A stretch of 64,000 nucleotides of DNA, from contig CP085834.1 of assembly GCA_020809705.1 (NCBI GenBank), positions 3,472,001-3,536,000 on the forward strand, written 5' to 3'. The position numbers and the translations under genes were made by a program. The stretch is from Calonectria ilicicola. Lineage: Eukaryota; Ascomycota; Sordariomycetes; Hypocreales; Nectriaceae. This document shows, piece after piece, positions 23,580-35,300 of the stretch. The number at the start of each line of letters is the position of its first letter. Position 1 is the stretch's first letter. The notes beneath the pieces were generated by a model that was not told the origin of the DNA, made no database searches, and saw only the letters and a list, made by a program, of their open reading frames with translations.

Positions 23580-26500
23580 ATGGATCACGATGACTCTCGG
23601 GGCTTGCTGAAGGGTATTCTTGGGTTTTTTGCTCGAAAACCACCAGAAAAGCCCACTTCGTTGGCGTCACAGAGGCGCGACGCTTGGGTACGGGCGGATG
23701 CATATTTGCAGCATGGAACCCTTGACTTTGACGAAATCGACCCTGAGCAGGTAGCAAGAACATTGAGAACGTTCGAAAATCTTGTCCAATATGACTCTGA
23801 TCGGGAATCAGACTCTGTCAGTAGCTTTATTTCATCGCATATTTCATTCACTCTTCCAACCTGCCACTTCCCACTAACACAAGACCGTGGCAGAGCCTAC
23901 ACCACGCCACCGCACCATACCCGAAGCTTCGGGCGGTTCGTAGCATGATCCAGCGTCCGAATCACGATGTGTACCCCGACCCACGCCCGACCATTCGCGT
24001 CAGCAAGCGCAAGCAAGAGAATGACGCAGCCATCGAAGAACTTTCACGCTTGGAAACAGAGGCAAAGAAGCGTCGGGTTCTACCTCGTGAGGAGTCAAAC
24101 GTGGACGATGACGTGGAAGAGCCCGAAGCAGACTTTGCGATTGCAATGAGAAAACACTCAGTATCGCTGCATCGGGGATTACGGGCACATTGGACCTGCG
24201 TGTGTCAGGGATGCTCTGGTTTGAGCGTGAGACTCTCACTGCCTCAACGGAAGAAAATGTCTCGGATGCAGACGTCCTTCGAAGTCTTTTTTGGCGTGCA
24301 ATCTCTACTTGCAATCACATTGCAGGAAGCTAAGATCACTGTCAAGTGAGCCTTCGAGGCTAGATTATAATGTACTTTTACTAACACGTTTGGTGTCAGA
24401 GATATACAGAATGAAAAGCCCATGAGCACGTCTGAACTTGCGCCCAATGTCTTGCCAGAGTTCGCTCACATCTGCAAGTGTATCACGGAGTCACTAGATC
24501 AACAAAATTGCTTGCATCTTCTCTTTGAAGACGGTTTGTTTAAGAGGCTCCGTCCGCAACCGAAAACATTTGGCGATTCGCAAATGCCCAGAACAGTGTC
24601 TTTGTCGGCTCTTTTCAAGCGCCAACAAGAATTACGTGGTGGGTTATCTGTTCTACCACTTAAAGGGAAACGAATTTTAGCAGTCGTGCTTGCCACGGCA
24701 TTGCTTCCGTTCTTAGAGACGCCTTGGGTGCAACCTTCGTTTAATCACTCAAATATTCGATTCTTCCAGCCACTACAGGATGGAGAGCTACCAGACATCA
24801 CAAAGCCTTTCCTGGACATGGAGCAAGTTCCGCTCATTTCTCCTAACAGGATGGCCACTGGGGACGGCCAAGCCGAAGCGGCCAGCTCCAAGCACATGGT
24901 ACATCCCAATGCCAGTGTATTGGCGCTAGGTATTCTCCTGTGTGAGCTTCATTACTGTACGCCAGTGGAATCATGGCAAAGCGACACAGAGACGACCAGA
25001 AATGTCAACACTGGCTATTATACCAGTCTTGATATTCTTAAAAATTTAGAAGTTGATGCTGGTGTGGATTATTACCTCGCTACTAAAGCATGCCTGCAGT
25101 GGGAATATTTTCCTGCTGGAGAGCTCACTAGTTTTGAATCCGCAAGCGTCCAAAGGCTCTTTTATCAGAATGTAATCAAAAGACTTGAATCTGAGATTTT
25201 CAAGTCGTGGCGCCTTCGATTAGAAGATTTGGATTCTCTCGGCTCTCGAGAGAATGCGCTCTGCTGGGGACTAACCGGCCGAGAAGTCGTCCGCCGACAA
25301 ACAAGCACGCCCGAGGCCTCTGCTAGAAGCAACGAGGAATTGGCAGTCGCTTTGCCTGCAGCCCCAAGTATGAAACCCTTGAACTATACCTCGCACAACC
25401 CGTCCATGCTTATGCAAATGCCCACCCGAACAATACGAGGTTTCCAAAACCATACACACCTGGTGGAATCTTCTACTAAAAGCCTGCACTTTTTTGATGC
25501 AAGCCATCAAATAGGCTCTACAAAAGAGTAAGATATTATTGGTATCGTGCAAGAAGCCTTTTTGCTAAAAATATCCCCTAGTACGGCACTGTCGGAAAGA
25601 TGGATGAACAATCTTTTGTCCTCTATTTATCACCACATTGACTCGTATGATAGTGTTATACAACCATATACAGGTCCCATCGAAAGTGGGACCAGGAAAA
25701 TCCAGCCTGTACGAATAGCAATTTTAGATTCGGGATTTGATCCTAAAAACTCTTTAATTAATGACGATGGGGGACTCGATCCACGCATCAAAAAAGCACA
25801 GAACTTTGTACACGAGACAGAGCCCTGTGACCTTCAAGATGAGATAGGGCATGGCACTCATGCTCTTGGTCTCCTCCTCAAAGTTGCCACATGTGCAGAG
25901 ATTTATATTGCCAGAGTTGCAAATAAAGAGACTCTTGGTCGAGACAGCTACGATGCGATAGCAAAGGCAAGGCGGGCACCACATCGAACCAAACTTTATA
26001 TACGTGCTAATAGCTCGGACAGGCGATCAATCATGCAGTCACTGAATGGAATGTAGATATTATATCTATGTCATTTGGCATCCGCGAATACCATGAGCCG
26101 ATGAAAACAGCGATATCGAATGCACTGCACAATCAAACACTGATGTTCGCTGCAGCATCTAACGATGGAGCAAATCTTGGCCGAGCCTTTCCAGCTAAAT
26201 ATCCTAGCGTCTTTTGTATACACTCGACTGATGGAAATGGAAACCCATCGGCATTCAATCCTTCAGCGGACGAAAAAGATGTCAACTTCAGTCTGCTTGG
26301 AGAGCATGTCACTTCTCATTGGCCAGCAGGGAAGAAAGGTCACAATGATATTGTCAACATCATGTCAGGAACTTCAGTAGCAACGCCAATTGCCGCTGGG
26401 CTTGCCGCTTCAGTTCTATCATTTGTTCGGCAGCAAGAGCGGGGCTTGCCAAAGGGGAGTGACTTGCTCGGGCCGTGGTTGAAGGATGTTCATTCAATGG

Positions 26501-26643
26501 ATGCGGTTCTGAAGAGTATGGTCAGACAGAGGAGAGGCGCAGGCTACGATTATATCACGCCTCACGTACTACTTGACACGGATTCATCAAGAGAGCATGT
26601 TTATAACAAAATCAAAGATATCAAAAAGCACATGTATGATTAG
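23580..26643 (+). CDS. DUF7580 - subtilisin-like serine protease (S8)
   Basis: This is a five-exon gene (23580-23816, 23894-24345, 24400-25527, 25582-25966, 26023-26643) encoding 940 aa. The N-terminal 600 residues match the fungal DUF7580 pattern: helical start, HWTCVCQGC, then a kinase-like block with LLPFLETPWVQPSF and the NASVLALGILLCELHY helix. The C-terminal 330 residues are a peptidase S8 domain with Asp655 (IAILDSG), His696 (GHGTHALG), Asn in AAASNDGAN and Ser852 (SGTSVATPIAAG), so the triad is intact. No signal peptide exists, so it is an intracellular protease, unlike secreted subtilisins. In fungi such proteins act in self/non-self recognition; HET-Q2 cleaves the gasdermin HET-Q1. 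The convergent gene 86 bp away is a gasdermin-size candidate. The fourth intron is GC-AG (25967-26022). The third is 54 nt with a GTAAGA donor. Confidence 0.88.
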
Positions 26644-26729
26644 AAGTAGATTTAAATTAGTTCAGTCAGTTTGTGACTTGGCACATTTGTTTGATACCTA
26701 TACATGATTTGGAAGATGAAGTACCTCAG

Positions 26730-27566
26730 TTAAGCAGGAATACAATACACATTACCGTTTTCGGTCACATCGGGAACAAATATGGCGTTTTTGAAGTCGG
26801 AGCTATCCACATCATCGACCAAAACACAGTCTGTTTCGTTGTCGTTTTCGTCGTTTCCAATAGCCAAGAACGCCCCCTTATTGTACTCTTCGGTCTTCAG
26901 TTTTCGGCCAAATCTAAGCCTCTTGACACGAAATGCAAACACGAATTCAGAACTCCGGTTAAACTCAGTCTCGGCATCTTCAATGCTGGTCCAACTGCCC
27001 TTTGGACCAAAGTTCATGCCTAGGGAGTCTACCTTGACGCCAATGTTTCCTGTGACTGTAATAGTTCCTGAAGTCGAATACTTGATTTTCGCGCCATTGA
27101 CCAGCTTCATCCCTGTCACGAGGAAGAGCGAGACGACAGGCGCGAACCGCTGCTTGGGTTCGCTTAAGTAGGCCTGCACAGCGGATGCTTTCACGGCTTC
27201 CTCAATATACTCCAGTGTCGGCTCAAATGACACTGTCGTTAACGCGTCGAAGGCGAATGTACTGGATGTTCGGCTGGAATGTCCAATATGGACTCCGGCA
27301 CTTGGGCCAAGCCTTCCAGTGGCCAGCTGCAGAAATTGGGCGTAAACACCGAATCCTACTCCTGTCTCAGCCGAAATTGTCTTCTTCCAATCGGTCTCCA
27401 CCATGGGAGGGCTTGCGTTGAGCACGGGAACAGTATTGGGGCCATTGAGGGGGAATTGTGGTGTTGATGTCGAGCGAATTATCGAGCCGAGACGCAACGG
27501 ACCTGTTGGAGGTGGATGGATGCAGTCGGATGTCGGGCAGAGAAAATATGTCTTGGTGAACGACAT
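26730..27566 (-). CDS. Gasdermin-like candidate (HET-Q1/RCD-1 type), 278 aa
   Basis: This is a single exon starting at the ATG at 27566; an in-frame TTG lies nine bases upstream. The protein begins with YFLCP and an IIRSTST strand-like segment preceded by PLRLGSI. It is rich in alternating beta-strand pattern (SLFLVTGMKLVNGAKIKYS, TITVTGNIGVKV) and has one amphipathic helix at residues 119-133. The last 45-60 residues are acidic (DENDNETD, DDVDSSD) after a basic KRLRFGRKLK hinge. I recognise a common fungal family of this layout. Its assignment to the gasdermins rests on length, strand pattern, the separable acidic tail and the convergent intracellular subtilisin 86 bp away. Known fungal gasdermins permeabilise membranes after a short C-terminal piece is removed by a neighbouring protease. 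No sequence search was possible, so the alternative is an unrelated beta-rich fungal protein. Confidence 0.55.
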   Translation of the reverse strand: MSFTKTYFLCPTSDCIHPPPTGPLRLGSIIRSTSTPQFPLNGPNTVPVLNASPPMVETDWKKTISAETGVGFGVYAQFLQLATGRLGPSAGVHIGHSSRTSSTFAFDALTTVSFEPTLEYIEEAVKASAVQAYLSEPKQRFAPVVSLFLVTGMKLVNGAKIKYSTSGTITVTGNIGVKVDSLGMNFGPKGSWTSIEDAETEFNRSSEFVFAFRVKRLRFGRKLKTEEYNKGAFLAIGNDENDNETDCVLVDDVDSSDFKNAIFVPDVTENGNVYCIPA

Positions 27567-28235
27567 AGCTTTCAAGGTTCGGGATCAGCCTCAAAGTTCA
27601 GGTTAGGCTGTGAGGATCAGTTGCGAACCCGTACTCGCAATTATACGAGGCTCCTACACTGAGCACACCCCACTCTAAGGGCGGGACAGCCTAACTCGTG
27701 AGGGGGGTTGTTAAGTTAGCGCGCGGGAGCGCGGGAACGCGGAAGGGAACACGGGAACGCGGAAGGGAACACGGGAACACGGAACGCTTGGACGCGATGG
27801 AGATCGCTAACTCAAATTAATCTGCACTAAGTAACAATAGCATCACGTCTGCACGTCTGCGAATAATAGTGATAGAGCACACTGTGCTATCAAAAACTCG
27901 TGAACCAAATATCACACTTTGTTTCTGTTGGATCTACAGCATATCTTACAAGATTTGCGAGATATTAAGGGGGCGAATTCAAAGGTGGGGTGAGGGGGCT
28001 CAGTTACGTGGCAAATGTGCCTACAGGGTAAGACTGAGCCTGAATCGGCCTAACCGAACCTCGGCAAGTGCAAGATGACATAATTCGTGCGCTTTATCGC
28101 CACTTCCACGTGCCCAACAGAAAATGCTAGCCACGCTGCGCTGTGATAAAGGAGTAATCCACCTAGCTACAAAGCCCAGGGTCGTGCATCTTCGGCGCAG
28201 GTTTAAGCTGTCGCCTATGGCATGGTCTTGTCGTG
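27567..28235. promoter_or_regulatory. Divergent intergenic region with GC-rich tandem repeat
   Basis: It holds the promoters of the gasdermin-like gene (leftward) and the zinc-finger/ankyrin gene (rightward). It contains a GC-rich 20-bp tandem repeat and no supported gene. Confidence 0.5.
27722..27790. repeat. GC-rich 20-bp tandem repeat
   Basis: The unit (g/a)CGGGAACGCGGAAGGGAAC occurs at 27731-27750 and 27751-27770. A third, partial copy follows, and a related GCGCGGGAGC start precedes them. The purine-rich bias differs sharply from the AT-rich flanks. Confidence 0.85.
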
Positions 28236-31200
28236 ATGGCACTTCCGCCTCGTATGGAGCTGGAGTCCATGGACGACGTCTTTCTCCAAGATCATCTCGG
28301 CCCGACTCTCGCTGAACACGCCTCGCAGTGCAGTCATCTCTTCAAGAAGTGTATGACGGTGCCGCGGATTGCGCCGGATCCGACTTTGATTGACGATCAG
28401 CTGGCACGCTTTACACTATGGGCATCGAACATCGATGTCTTTGGGCCACTCAATGTCTCGTTAGATTACAGATTGAGGTTCAGCCCAACAGTTGTCGAGA
28501 TCATCCATCAGCTTTTGGAAGTCATCTGTAACTCTCTTGCATCTCGTAAGTGCAGTCTCTAAAATAATACTCTGCCGTTTAGAAGGGCACTGGTCTAATG
28601 TGATTTTGGCGACAGTCAAGCCAATCGACGACCCAACAAAGAGTTCGAGCAGGAAGAAGCGACGCCTATCAGAATCAGGCCATGCGGAGGTAACTCGAAG
28701 AGTCGACGACGATTCCAGCGATACGGACAGTGATGAAGATCAAACACACAAAAATGTTTCAATCATCACTTATACTATTGGGGGGACAGTAACGCGGCTC
28801 TTTCGATTGTCTAATGCTATTCGGAAATCCGCCAAGGCTTCGAGAACATATAAAATAGCAGAATACAAAGATGACGAAGAAGCAAATAATGCAATCACCG
28901 AATTACGTCTTTACACAGAATGCTACATTCGCTTCCGATTTCCTCAGGCACCAGAGGCTCTTCGATCAGCATTGGTCGAGGCCAATGCTCTGCGCCTTCG
29001 ACGGTTGTATTATCAAAGATCACACCGTAGGCGCATTGCCTTGAGCGTCCAGCGCCCGCAGACAGATTTAAAAAATATTCAGCTACCCAAGATACCAGAA
29101 AGCGCCCCGGCCGTCCGTTTCGCCCCAAGCATGCCACCGAAACCAAAGGCCGTTGACGTAGGGTCGAAACCAACTGGCGCCCCGTCAGTGCCGATAACAT
29201 ATGCAACGACTGCTCGACAAACAGCTGTTGGAGCTCTGTACGCCGACTCGAAGGTGGAGGTCCCTCGAGCTAAGTCCATTCTTGTAAATAATAAATTATC
29301 CTTCCCTCCAATGCCAATCACAAGCGAGTGCCCATATTGCGGGGTCATTGTTGAATTTCAAGGTCCCACAAAGACTATCATGTGGAAGTAAGTATATTAT
29401 CCCTGTACCGTCTTGTGAGTATAAAAGGTCTGACTGGCCACAGCAATCATGTCATTAGAGATCTGGAGCCGTTTGTCTGTATTTTCCCCCACTGTTCAGA
29501 CTCAAGTAAACAAGAGCCTGGTTCATTGACATTCGAAACATCGAAAGCTTGGATAAGTCACATGCAGAACGCTCATGGGTATGCATGGGAATGCAGAGCC
29601 CCTTCTCATGACCCAATCATCTTTCAACAAGAGGTTGAATTCCAGGAGCACTCTCGTCACGAACATGGCGTCCCTGAAGCTTACGTGGGGACGTTGAGCG
29701 GTGCAGCTCGGAGACCAGTTCTCGACCAAATTTTGGAGTGTCCCTTTGGTGACGATTTTTCAGCACCAGAAAAGTCCGAATCGAATCCTGTTTTCGCGAG
29801 TGAGGCTCTTCATCTCCACGTCGCCACCCATATGAAAGAAATTGCATTGTTAGCATTGCAGAAACTACTCAGTGGAGATGATGAAAAGTCTGAGGACGTG
29901 GATAGCGACCTAGCACTGGAAGATGATGGGTTTGCAAAGTTGCGAGGATCGATGTACAGTGTATTGGATGATGAAGCTTTGGACTTCCAGGATGAAGCTG
30001 AAAACATCGTTTCGAATCCTCTCGAAGAGGGAATCAGTTCCGACGTAAACAGACTCGATTTAGAGGACAAGGACGCGGATGGAATGACAAAGCTTCACCG
30101 GGCGGTACGGGATGATGATTTATCCTTAGCTCAAGCCCTTATAGAGCAAGGTGCAAATTTACGCAGCAAGGCGAATGACGGAAAGACAGCATTACATTAC
30201 GCTTCTATATATGAAGGCATGGATATGATGGAACTCCTGCTGAACTCTGGAGCCAGAGACATTGCGAATTTGAAAGACGACAATGGTCAAACGCCCTTGC
30301 ATTATGCTGCACAGAAAGACTTCATGGACGGGATAAAACTACTATTGGCTGATAATACTGTCTTCATAGACATTCCTGACAATTATGGGTTATCTCCATA
30401 TCTCTGGGCCGTCATTGCTGGGCAAAAGCGTGCAACTGACCTATTGCTGGACCTCGGCGTTGATATCAACTCCACAAGTGCGGATGGAAAGTCTGCATTG
30501 GGTTGGGCAGCTAGTCTGAGCAACTTATTAATGACCCAGTTACTCTCGCAGCGGGGAGCACACACCATGCCCCACAACATGAAACCGGGGCCATTAGAGC
30601 AGGCGGCAGCATGTGGTGACGTGCCAATAGTAAAAATTCTGCTTGGTCACGGCGCCGATCCAAATTATCGCGACCGCGAGGGATGGTCCGCTATACACTG
30701 GGCGGCTGAGGAGGGCCATTGGAGCATTGTCCATCTGTTATTGGAGAGCGGAGCCAATGTCAATGCAGTCAGTTCGTATGGCACTTCACCATTGCATTGT
30801 GCTGCAAACGGGGGAAATATAAGAATTGTTAAGGAGCTTCTTAAACAAGGAGCCGACCCTCTGAAGTCAACATGCCACGGTTGGACTCCACTGCACCATG
30901 CCGCCTTCATGGGACATTCTGATATCGTAGGGTTCCTTTTACTTGATGAAACTATAGCATCTGGCTCCCCTCAGGATAATCATGGTTGGTCAGCAGTTCA
31001 TTTGGCAGTTCATGGGAGACACCTAGACACTGTCAAAGCTTTACTCAGTAACTCTATGATGGCAGAGTCTCGTCTCCAGTGCGATGAGAGTGGTCTTACT
31101 GCGGAAGAGTGGCTCAATTTTGAACCCGATAGCCATTCGTATAAAACCACTAGTAACCTAGCTTTCGGAAAGTCACGTTGTTGTAGACCGGTCACAAAAC

Positions 31201-31676
31201 TACGACAGGCTGTTTACAACAACAACACTACTCTGACCAAATTCCTTTTAGAAAAAGGAAACTCTGTCAATGATACAGATTCTGGAAGAAGGACTGCACT
31301 GTACTACGCTGCGAGAAAGGGGCACATTTCGATACTCAACCAGCTTCTACAGCAGGGTGCGGATCCCAATATCCTTCCAGTAGGACGCAATACCTGGGAA
31401 GAGTTCATTTCTGATGACGCAGTACTACGGCGGCTTCGAAAAAGTGGCTACACAAAACCAATACCTAATTCAAAATTAGACGACGAGATAAAACAGATCC
31501 TAAGAGGGCGAGGCGAGAGCAGTGTTTTAGGCGGAAGACCAGAGCCTTCTACACCGTTAGTGGATGGGCAAATGGAGTCCTTACGGTCCGCACGGCTCAA
31601 ACGCTATGAGCCGGCGCGCAAGGAAGAGGAGCCACGTTCCCGTGTAGCTAAACTTTGGAAGCGTTTGAGACGATGA
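28236..31676 (+). CDS. Zinc-finger / ankyrin-repeat protein (fungal recognition type)
   Basis: This is a three-exon gene (28236-28545, 28616-29387, 29444-31676) encoding 1104 aa. The introns are 70 and 56 nt, both with GTAAGT donors. The N-terminal domain has the pattern LARFTLWASNIDVFGPLNVSLDYRLR, known from many fungal C2H2/ankyrin and NLR-associated proteins. Degenerate zinc knuckles follow (CPYCG, FVCIFPHC, ISHMQNAH, CRAPSHD, EHSRHEHG, CPFGDDF). From about residue 570 to 1005 there are roughly 12 ankyrin repeats (for example DGKTALHYAS, NGQTPLHYAA, EGWSAIHWAAEEGHWSIVHLLLESGANVNA). The tail is basic (KLWKRLRR). Ankyrins suggest protein-protein recognition. Its place between a protease/gasdermin-like pair and an NLR supports a sensor or scaffold role, which is inference. 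The second codon-pair ATG at 28236 follows an in-frame GTG. Confidence 0.85.
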
Positions 31677-32379
31677 AATAATAGTAACGTGTAATTTAAA
31701 AGTAGACCTGTCGCTACAGGTTACATCTTTCGTCACGATTCTACGCCGACCTCCTAAAACACGCGGCCGTATAAAGATATGCCTGTTTGAGTGCAAGGTC
31801 CAAGTGGCGCTGAAAAAAACTGCTGCTATTTTTGAACTTGGCGTAACGCCTGCCATGAAATTAACAACTGAATGGTAGTGGATAGCTGAACGGATAAAAA
31901 GCTGAGTATGGATTAATGGGTGTTTAATGTACGCTTCTACTTGAATGGGGATTCCATGTCGTGAAAGAAAGGGTCGGTCTTCGTAAAGTCTTGAATGTGA
32001 TGCATATATCGAAGATTACTTTTGCCTAATATTTAAGAATAATTAACCTAAATAGCCTGTTGAATTTGTTGATTGTTTAAACGACAAGGCTATGCCGTTT
32101 GATACCTATTACTTGAACAATGTCAAAATACATTGCAAAATGAAAAAAAGAAAATGAGCAATGAAATCCAGGCTCGTGAAACTCAAGCCCAGCTAGCACC
32201 TTGCTATCCTTGATTCAAAAATAAAAATCTAAATTGACCACAATGACAAAAAGAAAAAGTCTTCCTTCTTTGTGAGCAGTTGAATCATTAAACTCAACTA
32301 AATAAAGCCTGCCATATATAAACTTCCCGGCCAAAAGAATGTCGAATGAATCTGCCACTAGAGCATGCCTCGGGTAAAA
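31677..32379. other. Spacer between convergent ankyrin protein and NLR genes
   Basis: About 700 bp of AT-rich 3' flank with no supported gene. Poly-A and TAATT tracts around 32030-32350 are consistent with polyadenylation regions for both genes. Confidence 0.55.
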
Positions 32380-35300
32380 TCATTGGCTGAGAATTTGATC
32401 CAGCATTCCGTCAACCCCATCGATAGGTTCAAGATGCTGTTTCACAGTTTCCCGCAGCGTCATGGGCAGTGATAAACCATATTGCTTTCCGATAATCAAG
32501 CACTCCACAAGAGCTTTATAGGCTCGCTTTTGAACAGGCCCTGGCTGTTGTTGGGATATCAAGGAGCTCATCGTTTTTGGGATTGCCTCGGCAATCAGCC
32601 ATCTGTGGTCGGTGGGTTTTTTTTGGCAGAGAATTAGACATGAGGCAGGGGGCATGTTAAGGAACCGGTCCTGTCCTTTTTCCCTCGAGCGCTGAGCGAA
32701 TTGGAGGATAGCAGTGAGGAAAAGAAGCAATCTGGCGGGATCCTGGTTCTCACTGATGGCAACAAGTTCATCAGCGCATGCTTGGGTCGCATCACTGAAC
32801 AAGTGTTCCTCATAACTACCACCAATGAATCCCTCATAATACTCTGCAATGACAGTTGAGAAGTATTCAATTGGTCGTGGATCCTCAGTCTCAAGAATAG
32901 CGAAGTGTGTGCTGAAGAGGACGACTGTGCGAGCCGCGTTCTCTTTCCTTCTGCCATCTCGAATGCAGCCATCGAAATCGACCAAGAATTCGCGAACCCC
33001 GTAGTGTAGTGACTCTCCCGCATCTCGGTGGTAGGCGAGGGAGGCAAACTGTGCGAACGTCCGAGCTGAGATATCGACTCCTTCTCTCCACTCGTGTAGA
33101 GCCCCTGCGAGAATGACGCTTGAACCCACAAGGACCCCAATAACTAACAGGGCCTCCAGATCTGCAGTAGAGACCACGCGAAATATCTGAACTGAGAGTC
33201 CAGTCATGACTGCCAGGTTTTTGGCATTCCTAGCCTCAATCAACCCGGTGCCAAACTCAATATATGCCTGGGCCCATTTTCGCAGTCGGGCCGTTTTGTT
33301 ATTCTTCACGAGATCTTGCAACACATGCATCACCTCCCAACGGCCAATGGACGAGTACTTTAGGTAAAGTGTGACCATTTGAAGAAGAAACGGAAAATGA
33401 AATGAAAAGGTTAGCGTCCTAATGGTGAGACCAACCAATCTAGATGAATCTTCGTATCGTGCAACAAAAAGCTGTTCTTGAAGCCCTAAGAGCTGTTTAA
33501 CCCGCTCCTCCACAGGATCTGTGGGCCCTTTTAGGGGAGGAGCTCCTGGGGGAGCGGGAAGCTCATCCACTCGTGCTCCATGTTCAAGAAGCAACTTGAT
33601 CACCTCCTTAGAATTCGCCTGAATGGCTCGAATTAAGGGCGTATCACCGTAGTTACCTTTACTTTCGATCCTAGCGGACCGATCTAGAAGCAGAGACACA
33701 ACATCCTGGTGCTCTCCAGTGACCGCAATGTGGAGGGCAGTCAATTTGCTGCGATCTTTCGAATTGACCTGGGCACCATGATCGAGCAGCAGCTTCACCA
33801 TATCTTTGTGGCCCCGGGTGGCGGCCCAGAAAAGCGGTGTTCGACCATAGTTGTCCTTTCGTGAGGCTAGACGGCGGAAGAAAATGTGATCGGCGGCATC
33901 CTGAGTTAGTAACATCTCGGCCCAAGCTAGATTGCCAAAGTATGCGGCCAAGTGCAAGAGTGTGAATGAGGGCGGAGCTCCTCCGTACTTCTCCTGATCC
34001 CAATAGAATCTCCACCAGTCTTCCCGGACTGGAGACTCGGCTCGGAAGAACTGACGTGAAAACTCGGACGTGTCGTCGATTAGATTAAATGCGTGCCGGA
34101 AATGCTCTGGCCAGTATAAACTAGCATAACCCAAGAGGGTATTTTGAAACGGCAAATCGCTGATACTTCCGGGAGACTTGTAACTCGCTTCGATGAGTGC
34201 TAAGCAGGCCCTCATAAGGGTGCGGTGGGTAGTGTGGTTCATATAAAACATGCTGATCCCTTCAATATTGACTTGGTCGCTCTGAAAGAATTCCTTTGCT
34301 GATTCATGGACAAGGTTCACTACATCTCCATCGATTTTAACCAATAGCCCGCAGGATGCAAGCCGGTCTCTCATCACTTCGGTTGGCATCAAGTCATCAG
34401 AGGCCGTGACCCCCGCTGCCACTGTTAGTTCTTCCACTGTCAAGGGTCGGGCTGCTAGAACAATCCATTGAAGGATGGGGACCAGCCTTTCTTTATCTTC
34501 GACTTGCTGGAGGAGGCGTTGATAGATTCCACCTAGGCCTTTGGGAACTCGATGAAGAATATCCTGAATTTTGCTCCAGCTCCTACCCCTAAGCTCATTC
34601 GCGACAAATCCAACCCATAAAAAGGTTCCTTCAGCACCGGCCATTAAGGCTTGCCGAACCTGCAGGAGCATCTCTTCTGAAAGAGTTTGCTCGGATGCCA
34701 GCTCGTCGACTTTGGCGAAGATATATCGCTCGACATCCTTTTCTATTTCTTTATCCGAGTCATCAAGTTTGATCCGACGGTATGGGCCAAGTTTGCCCTC
34801 TAAAATTGCCGGTTGGGGGCGGGAGAGAAGGATGAGTTTTAAGTTTGGTCTTTGTACCTCCTCATACTTCAAGAAATAGTCCCCGAGGGCGTCGAGCAAT
34901 TGCTTCAGAGATTCCTTTTCGCACTCATCTAGGCCATCCAGCACACACACTACTTGACACGAGGTACTTTGACGGAGCAAGATCATGAAAAGCCTCCACA
35001 AGGACACAAAGCTGGAAATGGTATATTTTGTGGTCTCGGACCCTTCAAAATAGTTCTTAATGTGCTGCGCTAGGTGGGGGTGGAAGTTGAGCCATTGGTG
35101 TATGATACCTCTCATGATAGTCACTGCCGTGTTTCGGTTTTTGTCGCGGTTACTGCAGAAGTAGTAAAGGAGGACGCCCTGGGCGGAATCGACCACCGGC
35201 TGCAACACCTCGGTAATATAGATAGCCAGCATGGTTTTCCCTTTTCCAGGGCCGCCCGAGACCCACAGGAGTGGTGGATCGGCGCCTCCGAGCCAGTCTT

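Noticed and set aside
28546..28582. 37-nt intron in the zinc-finger/ankyrin gene
   Set aside because: Too short for fungal splicing; the later acceptor at 28615 gives a 70-nt intron in frame with a better branch site.
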